From Bacillota bacterium (GTDB lineage Bacteria > Bacillota > Sulfobacillia > JAJZYS01 > JAJYTV01): a DNA stretch of 12,275 nucleotides. Position 1 is the stretch's first letter, and every line of letters begins with the position of its first letter. Positions 6,797 through 12,275 of the stretch are shown here, piece by piece. Where the stretch lies: NCBI GenBank assembly GCA_021806845.1, contig JAKAPV010000064.1:1-12275 (forward strand). Direction: 5' to 3'. The position numbers and the translations under genes were made by a program. The notes below the pieces were generated by a model. The model was given only the letters and a program-made list of their open reading frames with translations, was not told the DNA's origin and made no database searches.

Positions 6797-6958
6797 ATTA
6801 ATGTAACGTGTTGAATGCCAGACTCGTATCAACTGATAGCATTTTCGGAAGGTGAAGCGGGAGGCTTGTAGAAAGGTGCATCCCTCCGGGCCCCGACCCC
6901 AGGCCGTCCAGGGCCGAAGGCAGGGCTGGCGTCCCGAACGTCCGAGAGGAGGTGCGCC
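6797..6958 (+). other. Upstream region of the PsiE-family gene
   Basis: An AT-richer patch (6791-6846) probably holds the promoter. TTGAAT at 6810-6815 is a possible -35, but the best -10 (TAGCAT, 6836-6841) is 20 bases away, so no clean promoter can be called. The rest is GC-rich. The ribosome site AGGAGGT (6947-6953) lies 5 bases before GTG 6959. Confidence 0.35.
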
Positions 6959-7420
6959 GTGTCCGATCTTCGCAATCCCTGGCGCGAGCACATGGTCCGG
7001 GTTTCCATCGTGCGCATCCTCATGGTCGCCGAGGACGTTCTCTACAGTCTCCTGGCGCTCGTGCTCGTCGCCGCAAGCATCGCGCAACTCATCGGGATCG
7101 ACTGGAGCCTCCTGCGGGCATCACCGGGACGGTTCCTGGTGAGCGTGCTCGACCACGCACTCGTGGTGCTCATGCTGATGGAGCTCGTGCACACGCTCCT
7201 CCTCTTCCTGCGCAGCCACAGTTTTACTTTCCAGCCGTTTCTCACGGTCGGGATCGTGGCTGGCGTCCGCCAGATGCTCCTCCTGACCGCCCAGCAGGCC
7301 ATCCAGCAGGCACTGCCTCCAGCGACCTTCATCGCAGAGCTCCTGGCGACGGCGGGGATCATCATGGTGCTCGTGCTGGCGCACCGCTGGAGCGTCAAAG
7401 ATCGGCGACGGGACACGTAG
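6959..7420 (+). CDS. PsiE-family (phosphate-starvation-inducible E) membrane protein
   Basis: A 153-residue integral membrane protein with four hydrophobic segments (about residues 20-46, 60-85, 94-112 and 124-142). It resembles the PsiE family (PF06146) in the order RILMVAEDVLYSLLAL (19-34), LDHALVVLMLMELVHTL (64-80) and FLTVGIVAGVRQMLL (94-108). Charged residues inside or beside membrane segments (E25, D26, D65, E75, H78, R104) are typical of the family. In E. coli, psiE is induced by phosphate starvation, but the biochemical role of the family is unknown. The GTG start is set by a near-perfect AGGAGGT 5 bases upstream. It appears to stand alone between two hairpin terminators. No Pho box could be recognised by eye. 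Confidence 0.82.
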   Translation: MSDLRNPWREHMVRVSIVRILMVAEDVLYSLLALVLVAASIAQLIGIDWSLLRASPGRFLVSVLDHALVVLMLMELVHTLLLFLRSHSFTFQPFLTVGIVAGVRQMLLLTAQQAIQQALPPATFIAELLATAGIIMVLVLAHRWSVKDRRRDT

Positions 7421-7441
7421 ACCGCACGCTCGAAAAATCAT

Positions 7442-7469
7442 AGACTGCGGCCGCTTCCGGCCGCAGTCT
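7442..7469. terminator. Bidirectional terminator between psiE-like and DUF5069 genes
   Basis: A perfect 12-bp stem, AGACTGCGGCCG (7442-7453) with CGGCCGCAGTCT (7458-7469), has a CTTC tetraloop. On the - strand it continues into TATGATTTTTC, a fair T-run for the DUF5069 transcript; on the + strand it continues into TGCATCT. It lies between two convergent genes. Confidence 0.88.
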
Positions 7470-7533
7470 TGCATCTGAGCGAGCCGCGCCCATCAGGGCC
7501 GGCGGTTTCTCAGGGTCCACCTCGCGCCGCGTT

Positions 7534-7974
7534 TCACGGCGTGGTCAAAAGGCGGTGGAACTGCACGAGGTCGTCGAGTTCCTCCAGGCGGGCCGTCTTG
7601 CGCACGGGGCTCCCCTCAGGGAGTCCGAGTTCCTCCTGAAACTCCCGAAGGGTCTCCTCGTCCAGCTCATGATCGAGGATCGTGCGGTTGATCTGGCCGA
7701 TCGTCTCTGGCGCGATCTGTCCCCCGACCTTTGCAAGGACCCACTCCTCGAACCGCTGATAGCTCGGGAGCTCGCTCGTGAGGTAGTCGATGGCCTCCTG
7801 CGGGTCTATGCCGAGCCCGGTCATCACCGTCCTGTCGAAAAAGCAGCCCGTGCGGTAGCCCTCCGCCAGCTGGCCAGTGGCGTGGAGCAGCGCCTTTGAC
7901 CACATCCTCGGCATGTGCACGAGCCCGAGCGTTCCCTCTGCGGAGACCGGAGCTATCGGCGGCAATGTTCGCAC
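7534..7974 (-). CDS. DUF5069 domain protein
   Basis: A 146-residue, probably cytoplasmic protein. Residues 14-101 resemble DUF5069 (recalled family pattern): an LGLVHMPRMWSKALLHATGQL segment (16-36), a GCFFDRTVMTGLGID segment (43-57) where family members typically have a Cys/Leu-Asp-Arg motif, then an EEWVLAKVG helix. The acidic, helical tail (102-146, ELDEETLREFQEELGLPEG) is an addition that I do not recognise. No enzymatic function is known for the family, and there is no signal peptide or membrane segment. The GTG start follows GGGGGAGGG (- strand, 7989-7981) at a 6-base gap, a very strong ribosome site. The gene is divergent from the dacB-like gene, with 150 bp between the starts. Confidence 0.75.
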   Translation of the reverse strand: MRTLPPIAPVSAEGTLGLVHMPRMWSKALLHATGQLAEGYRTGCFFDRTVMTGLGIDPQEAIDYLTSELPSYQRFEEWVLAKVGGQIAPETIGQINRTILDHELDEETLREFQEELGLPEGSPVRKTARLEELDDLVQFHRLLTTP

Positions 7975-8009
7975 TGGGAGCCCTCCCCCGGGTCGGAGTA
8001 TCGGTAAAG

Positions 8010-8015
8010 ATCATA
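8010..8015 (-). promoter_or_regulatory. Possible -10 element for the DUF5069 gene
   Basis: TATGAT on the - strand matches the -10 consensus at 5/6 and lies about 35 bases upstream of GTG 7974. No good -35 is found 16-18 bases upstream, so the gene may use an activator or another sigma factor. Confidence 0.35.
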
Positions 8016-8058
8016 CCGTACCGTCCGGCCACCGCACGTCCCCGGTGCGACGAACTGG

Positions 8059-8087
8059 CTGAGGCCCTCCAGCCCTGGCGCTATACT
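8059..8087 (+). promoter_or_regulatory. Probable promoter of the dacB-like gene
   Basis: -10 TATACT (8082-8087, 5/6) is paired with a weak -35 CTGAGG (8059-8064, 3/6) at a 17-base spacing. A start near 8094 would leave a leader of about 31 nt that contains GGAGAGG 5 bases before ATG 8125. Confidence 0.5.
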
Positions 8088-8092
8088 GGAGG
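8066..8092. promoter_or_regulatory. Inverted repeat over the dacB promoter (candidate operator)
   Basis: CCTCCAG (8066-8072) and CTGGAGG (8086-8092) are perfect 7-base inverted repeats with 13 bases between them. The dyad covers the promoter spacer and the -10 element, where a dimeric repressor would block RNA polymerase. An operator role is inferred from position only. Confidence 0.4.
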
Positions 8093-8124
8093 CACAAACA
8101 GTCCCGCGGCATGGAGAGGACCGC

Positions 8125-10938
8125 ATGAAGAACGGCACCCTTGGCTGGAAGATCGTCGGTCTGCTCGCGGCGGCCTCCGTACTGCTGATGCCTGCGATCG
8201 CAGGCTCTACTGTAGGGGACAAACTCGTCGCGCAAAGAAAGCCCGCGCCCGTGCAGAGGACCGCCGCGCACGCGGCTGCCGTGCGCACCCCGCAGCCGGT
8301 CCCCGGCACAGCGCTCGAGGCCGCCTGGCAGGCCGCGATCGCGGGCAGCCCGGTCTTGCAGCGCGCGACCATTTCCGCCTACGCCTACGATCTCACGGCG
8401 AATCGGCCGCTCGGGGCGATCAACCCGCAGCAGCTGCAGATACCGGCGTCCGTCACAAAGATGTTCACGAGCGCCGCGGCGCTCGCAGCGCTCGGACCCA
8501 ACTTCACCTATACGACGCGGGTCGAGGCCGCTCCCTCGGTGCTCTCCGGGCAGGGCGGACCGATCTACCTGGTCGGCGGGGGAGACCCCTGGCTCGAAGC
8601 GAACGGGACCCATGGACTCGAGCAGCTCGCGGCGGCGGTTGCCCGGCAGATCCATAGCGCGACCGCGGTGATCGGAGTCGGCACGCTCTTCGCACCGCCG
8701 GCGATCGGCGCCGGCTGGTCGCTGAGCGAACTGCAGGACGACTTCTCCGCCGGGGCGAACGCGCTCTCCGCCGAGCGCTCGGAGGTCGAGGTGATCGTCT
8801 CGGCGGGCGCGGCTCCGGGCGACCCCGTCAGGATCTCCCTGTCCTTCAACGGCGCGGTGCGCGACCCCGGCTACTTCACGATCCGCAACCAGGCCACGAC
8901 GGTCGCCGCGGGAGCAACCGGCGCTGCGATCAGCCGGCTGCCCGGCACGAACATCATCCTGGTGCAGGGCAGCATGCGCCCGGGCACATCCACTGGCACT
9001 TACCTCTCGGTGCACGACGCGGCCCTGTACGCGGCATCCCTCTTCCAGCAGGCGCTCGCCCAGCGCGGCGTGCATTTCAGCGCGCCTCCGGCCACTGGGA
9101 CCGTGCCCGCCAACCTGCGGACGGTGGCGTCTGTAAACTCCCCGGTGCTCTCCCACCTGCTGCAGATCCAAAACCGCTTTTCGATCAATGTCATGGCCGA
9201 CAACCTCTACCGGCTGCTCGGGGCGCTGCACGGCGGCAGCGGCTCCGCTGCCGCCGCCCAGGCGGCGATGAACGGCTTCGACGCGAGGGCGGGGTTCGGC
9301 GGTGAGCCGGCGCAGGTCGATGGCTCGGGACTTTCGCCACTCAACCTGCGCAGCGCGCTGGACGTCGTCTCGATGCTGCGCTATGCGGCGCGCCAGCCCT
9401 GGTACGCCGCCTTCAAGGCCTCGATGATGGAGGCCGGCAACCCAAATCCGAAGGTTTGCGGCGTCATCTGCGGCCACTTCGTCGGCACCGCGGCGCAGGA
9501 CAGGGTCTGGCTGAAGACCGGCAACCTCGAGAACCAGTGGAACTATGCGGGCTACGCGACTGCGGCGAACGGGCACACGATCGCGTTTGCCATCCTCGTC
9601 GAGGGGCCGCTGACACAGCAGCTCGACGGGATCGGCGGCCCGATCGACCAGATGACGGTGGAGCTCGCCCGCTGGCCGAACCTGCCGAGCGGCCGGGTCG
9701 TCCCGCAGCAGCAGGCCAAAGCGCCCCCGTTCGTCGCCGCTATTCTGCAGAGCTTGCCGGCATTGCAGGGAGCGGTCCTCGGCGGTGAGGTTGTCAACGC
9801 GCGCACCGGCCAGGTCGTCTGGCAGCAGGACGGCGGGACCCTCATCCGCTCCGCCTGGGTGCCCCGGCTCGCGCTGTTGGCGGGCGCGCTCGCCTCGGGA
9901 CCGCAGCAGTTCGGCGAGATCGCCCTGCGTGCCGGAGGACCCGTGCAGGGCGGCATAGTGCAGGGCCCCCTGATCCTCGACGGGGCGGACAACCCCGCGA
10001 TCAGCGCCGAAAGCTTCACGCAGCTCGCCCAGGCGCTGCAGAGCGCCGGCATCACGTCCATCGCCGGCCCGATCGAATATGTGCAGGGCCCCGTGGCATC
10101 CCTCGGGGCGAACCGCTGGCCGGAGGGCGCCGTCTGGGAGTCTGTCGGCCAGGCATACCTGCCGCCGGCATCGCGCCTGATCGCGCAGGGAGGGGTTGTG
10201 ACGCTCACCGTGAGCGCTGCGGCCGCGGGAGCGCCCGCAACCGTGCAGGTCTCGCCGGCCGACGCCCCGATCGCGATCAGCGACCAGGCCGTCGGATCCT
10301 CCGCGGGCCAACCGACCGTCTCGGCGCAGCTGGTACGGGGAACGGACCGCTACGTGGTAACGGGAGACGTTCCCGTGGGCAATCCGGTGACGCTGGAGGT
10401 CGCGCCGCCGAATCCCGGACTGCTCGCGGCGACGGAGTTGCGCGACGCCCTCACCAGGTCCTCTATCCAGATAGCGGACCCCGCAGTGCAGGCCGTGGCG
10501 CCCGGCACCGGCGGAGCCGTCCTGGCCGCGCTGCCGGGGAGCACGGTCGCGTCGATCGCTCCCGTGCTGCTCAGGGATCCCTCCAGCGAGACGGCATCCC
10601 AATTGGGCCTCCTCCTGGGATCCTCGGCGGCCAAGGACATCACGGCAGCGGTCGGTCCTGTGGACATCATCCCTGACCCGACCGGCATTGCGATGAACGA
10701 CTACATGACGCCGCAGAGCGTCGCGAGCCTGCTTGTGCAAGCAGAGGCGCAGTCCCCGGCGGCAGCGCTCTCGCAGGCGCTGGGGATTGGGCTCTGGCGG
10801 GTCACGGCGCCGGGCACGGAAGATACGGTCGGCTACGTCAGGGGGCCGGACTGCACCCTCGATGCGGCGGTGTTCCTGCAGAGCGGCCTGCCGTTCTCCG
10901 GTCAGTTCACTCTCTCGATCAAGGCGCCTTCGCCTTGA
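8125..10938 (+). CDS. dacB: Tandem S13 (PBP4-type) D-alanyl-D-alanine carboxypeptidase; second domain degenerate
   Basis: A 937-residue exported protein. Residues 1-26 look like a Sec signal peptide (Lys-containing start, hydrophobic core, AIA cleavage site). Residues about 62-515 form an S13/PBP4 domain with all three serine-enzyme motifs: SVTK (S109, K112), SIN (S353-N355) and KTG (464-466), plus the S13 block DGSGLS (399-404). It should trim or cut D-Ala-containing peptidoglycan peptides outside the membrane. Family members are usually about 450-500 residues, so this one is double length. Residues about 535-935 follow the same order of segments but with the motifs lost: SAWV (576-579) replaces SxxK, PSS (about 819-821) replaces SxN, and VTA (893-895) replaces KTG. 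An unusual Cys pair (C445, C449) precedes KTG. ATG 8125 is chosen for its GGAGAGG and the signal peptide. The symbol reflects the first domain. Confidence 0.88.
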   Translation: MKNGTLGWKIVGLLAAASVLLMPAIAGSTVGDKLVAQRKPAPVQRTAAHAAAVRTPQPVPGTALEAAWQAAIAGSPVLQRATISAYAYDLTANRPLGAINPQQLQIPASVTKMFTSAAALAALGPNFTYTTRVEAAPSVLSGQGGPIYLVGGGDPWLEANGTHGLEQLAAAVARQIHSATAVIGVGTLFAPPAIGAGWSLSELQDDFSAGANALSAERSEVEVIVSAGAAPGDPVRISLSFNGAVRDPGYFTIRNQATTVAAGATGAAISRLPGTNIILVQGSMRPGTSTGTYLSVHDAALYAASLFQQALAQRGVHFSAPPATGTVPANLRTVASVNSPVLSHLLQIQNRFSINVMADNLYRLLGALHGGSGSAAAAQAAMNGFDARAGFGGEPAQVDGSGLSPLNLRSALDVVSMLRYAARQPWYAAFKASMMEAGNPNPKVCGVICGHFVGTAAQDRVWLKTGNLENQWNYAGYATAANGHTIAFAILVEGPLTQQLDGIGGPIDQMTVELARWPNLPSGRVVPQQQAKAPPFVAAILQSLPALQGAVLGGEVVNARTGQVVWQQDGGTLIRSAWVPRLALLAGALASGPQQFGEIALRAGGPVQGGIVQGPLILDGADNPAISAESFTQLAQALQSAGITSIAGPIEYVQGPVASLGANRWPEGAVWESVGQAYLPPASRLIAQGGVVTLTVSAAAAGAPATVQVSPADAPIAISDQAVGSSAGQPTVSAQLVRGTDRYVVTGDVPVGNPVTLEVAPPNPGLLAATELRDALTRSSIQIADPAVQAVAPGTGGAVLAALPGSTVASIAPVLLRDPSSETASQLGLLLGSSAAKDITAAVGPVDIIPDPTGIAMNDYMTPQSVASLLVQAEAQSPAAALSQALGIGLWRVTAPGTEDTVGYVRGPDCTLDAAVFLQSGLPFSGQFTLSIKAPSP

Positions 10939-10941
10939 GAT

Positions 10942-11574
10942 CTATGCCTGCCGCGGGCGGCGCAACGTCGCCGCCTGGAAGTGCAGGAGCGGATGGCCGT
11001 AATCGACAAAGTGTAGATCCAACACCTCGAAAGCGCGCTCGAGGCGGTCTCTCAGCTCGGTGTCCGCGTGAAAGGTGAAATGGCGCTGCGGCCGGTAGTG
11101 GTCTTCCTCCCAGATGGCGTCCCGGTCGATGCCGCCGTAGACGCCGAGGAAGAAGAGACCGCCCGGGGCGAGCACCGTTTGCACGCCGGAGAGCACGTCA
11201 CCCCACCGCGCCTTCGGGATATGCAGGAAGGCGTTCATGGACCACGCGCAATCGAAGCTCGCAGCCGGGAAGTGCGAGTCGATGGTCGTCATGTCGAGCT
11301 CGTGCACCTCAAGGCCCTTTCCAGTGGCGATCCGGACCATTTCGGGTGACAGATCCACGCCGGCAACAGAGAATCCCGCTTCCTGGAAGAAGCAAGCGTC
11401 GTCGCCGGTGCCGGTGCCGAGATCCAAGAGGCGCTGTGCGCCGCTCGCTTCGAGGCGCCGCAGGAATGCCTCGCGCTCCTGCCGTTTCCAGCCTTCCTTC
11501 CCATGCCGCTCACGGTTTGCAGCCTCTCGGTCGTAGGCGAGGCGGAGATTCTCCTTGATCTCGTCCCAGGACAT
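10942..11574 (-). CDS. Class I SAM-dependent methyltransferase
   Basis: A 210-residue soluble protein with a Rossmann-type methyltransferase fold. Motif I LLDLGTGTG (49-57) binds SAM, and an acidic residue ends the second strand (GVDLSPEMV, D74). The post-motif region has LDMTTID (93-99), FDCAWSMNAFLHIP (107-120, motif IV region) and APGGLFFLGVYGG (136-148). It belongs to the broad Methyltransf_11/25 group; the acceptor cannot be deduced. The frame is open to 11769, but the ATG at 11574 (MSWDEIKENL) has GGAGG 9 bases upstream and gives normal family length, whereas the extra 65 residues are low-complexity and unlike the family. The stop is 3 bp from the convergent dacB-like stop, with no terminator between them. 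Confidence 0.9.
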   Translation of the reverse strand: MSWDEIKENLRLAYDREAANRERHGKEGWKRQEREAFLRRLEASGAQRLLDLGTGTGDDACFFQEAGFSVAGVDLSPEMVRIATGKGLEVHELDMTTIDSHFPAASFDCAWSMNAFLHIPKARWGDVLSGVQTVLAPGGLFFLGVYGGIDRDAIWEEDHYRPQRHFTFHADTELRDRLERAFEVLDLHFVDYGHPLLHFQAATLRRPRQA

Positions 11575-11583
11575 ATCCATCAT

Positions 11584-11588
11584 CCTCC
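11584..11588 (-). promoter_or_regulatory. Ribosome binding site that sets the methyltransferase start
   Basis: GGAGG on the - strand lies 9 bases before ATG 11574. Two other ATGs (11580 and 11583) are only 3 and 0 bases from it and so are poor starts. The rest of the 195-bp gap to the next gene shows a 10-bp palindrome GATGCGCATC (11606-11615) but no clear promoter. Confidence 0.7.
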
Positions 11589-11769
11589 GGTCGGGCGTCG
11601 CAGGCGATGCGCATCCGGTCACCCGGGACGCCCAGGGGCTGGCTTCGCCGTGCGACGTCAAGGGCCTCCAAGTGGAGTTCCCAGCGCTCCCCGCAAGTCC
11701 GCCCGCAGGGATCCACAGAGCCTGTCGAGAAACCCCCTGCCAGATTCTAGGACAAGGGCGGCAACGCAC

Positions 11770-12275
11770 ATGCCATCAGCGCGCTTCCTTGGCTGCGTCC
11801 TGCCTCTCGCTCTGCTGCTTGCGGGCTGCGGCGGACCCGCCGCGGCGACACAGCGTCTGAAGCATCATGCCGCGCAGCCCGCGACCGTAGACTGGCCGCT
11901 CCCCGGCCAAAACGCCTGGGCGGACCGGACGGCGCCCATCGCGGCCCTCACGCCGCGGACCGCAAGCCACCTCATCTTGGCCTTCTCCGACACGCTCGGC
12001 CCTGCCGGCTCCAACAACGAATGCTATCCGCTCGAGCAGGGCGGCACGCTGTACGTGACCGGTCCCGGAGACCTCGTGGAGGCTGTCTCCGCGGCGGGCG
12101 GGAACGTTCTGTGGTCGTACCGTCCCGCCGCAATCCACCAGCCGGTCTGGGCGCCTGTCGCAACGCGCGGCGTCGCCCTAGGGGACGGGCTCGTCTTCCT
12201 CCTGACGGCGGATGACCAGCTCACGGCGCTGGATGCGAAGACGGGTGCCGTACGCTACAGCGTGCAGGTCGCGGA
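11770..12275 (+). CDS. PQQ-type beta-propeller lipoprotein, 5' part
   Basis: The first 168 codons of a protein that runs off the window. The N-terminus is a lipoprotein signal with lipobox LLAGC (C20), so the mature protein should be anchored outside the cytoplasmic membrane. After a short linker the pattern is that of PQQ quinoprotein/propeller families: a WPLPGQNAWADRTAPIAALT-like N-terminal strand (42-61), GGTLYVTGPGDLVEAVSAAG (about residue 90 onward), then GLVFLLTADDQLTALDAKTG and the start of another blade. The 'LTALDAKTG' repeat end is diagnostic of PQQ-enzyme repeats. It could be a PQQ-dependent alcohol/sugar dehydrogenase or a non-enzymatic PQQ-like protein; the catalytic Asp/Glu and Ca-binding residues lie beyond the window. 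ATG 11770 is chosen for the signal sequence; its ribosome site is weak. Confidence 0.82.
   Translation, partial: MPSARFLGCVLPLALLLAGCGGPAAATQRLKHHAAQPATVDWPLPGQNAWADRTAPIAALTPRTASHLILAFSDTLGPAGSNNECYPLEQGGTLYVTGPGDLVEAVSAAGGNVLWSYRPAAIHQPVWAPVATRGVALGDGLVFLLTADDQLTALDAKTGAVRYSVQVA

Noticed and set aside
6859..6953. Alternative pairings of GGAGG and CCTCC in the leader of the PsiE-family gene
   Set aside because: Only 5-bp helices are possible (6860-6864 or 6948-6952 with 6883-6887) with long loops; too weak to call a switch.
8111..8128. Five-codon reading frame (ATG at 8111, MERTA) overlapping the dacB start as ATGA
   Set aside because: Its ATG lies directly on the Shine-Dalgarno sequence of dacB and has none of its own; most likely coincidence.
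8011..10740. 909-codon open frame on the - strand opposite the dacB-like gene
   Set aside because: It is a GC-bias mirror of the real gene. Its translation is Arg/Gly/Asp-rich with no domain, and the + strand frame has a signal peptide, ribosome site and catalytic motifs.
11575..11769. N-terminal extension of the methyltransferase through the 195-bp gap
   Set aside because: In-frame but unlike the family, and it would place the well-spaced GGAGG (11584-11588) inside the gene.

Overview
This window looks like chromosomal DNA from a GC-rich bacterium. The organism cannot be named from the sequence alone. GGAGG-type ribosome sites close to the starts, sigma-70-type promoters, a KimA-type potassium importer of almost the same length as the Bacillus subtilis protein, and GTG/TTG starts would suit a high-GC member of the Bacillota (Sulfobacillus/Symbiobacterium-like). 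A bacterial RRM protein, a PsiE-family protein and a PQQ-type propeller also occur in other phyla, so this is a weak inference. I see no rRNA, tRNA, CRISPR array, insertion sequence or phage gene.

Region 1 (1-4102, + strand) is a tightly packed operon. It holds the 3' end of an aminoglycoside-phosphotransferase-fold kinase, then ABC ATPase 1, ABC-2 permease 1, ABC ATPase 2 and ABC-2 permease 2. Genes 2-5 overlap by 1-10 bases, so they are probably translationally coupled and form one heteromeric exporter of unknown substrate. A perfect 13-bp hairpin ends it and faces the convergent kimA gene.

Region 2 (4209-6744) holds a divergent pair. kimA (potassium/proton symporter, - strand) has a very good sigma-70 promoter and a leader of about 50 nt without a c-di-AMP riboswitch. 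A small RRM RNA-binding protein (+ strand) appears to start at TTG, and its Shine-Dalgarno sequence can be masked by a 9-bp leader helix. About 230 bp of hairpin-rich, otherwise unexplained DNA lies between the two promoters.

Region 3 (6745-8124) holds a PsiE-family membrane protein (+) and a convergent DUF5069 protein (-), separated by a perfect 12-bp bidirectional hairpin. The DUF5069 gene is divergent from region 4.

Region 4 (8125-12275) is dominated by a 937-residue exported protein. Its first half is a complete S13 (PBP4/DacB) D,D-carboxypeptidase. Its second half appears to be a degenerate second copy of the same fold with all three catalytic motifs lost. A dyad sits over its promoter. 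A SAM-dependent methyltransferase (-) ends 3 bp from it. The start of a PQQ-propeller lipoprotein (+) runs off the window.

The most unusual items are the active-plus-pseudo tandem PBP4, the masked ribosome site of the RRM gene, the double-ATPase exporter that lacks the canonical Q-loop glutamine in both subunits, and kimA without its usual riboswitch.
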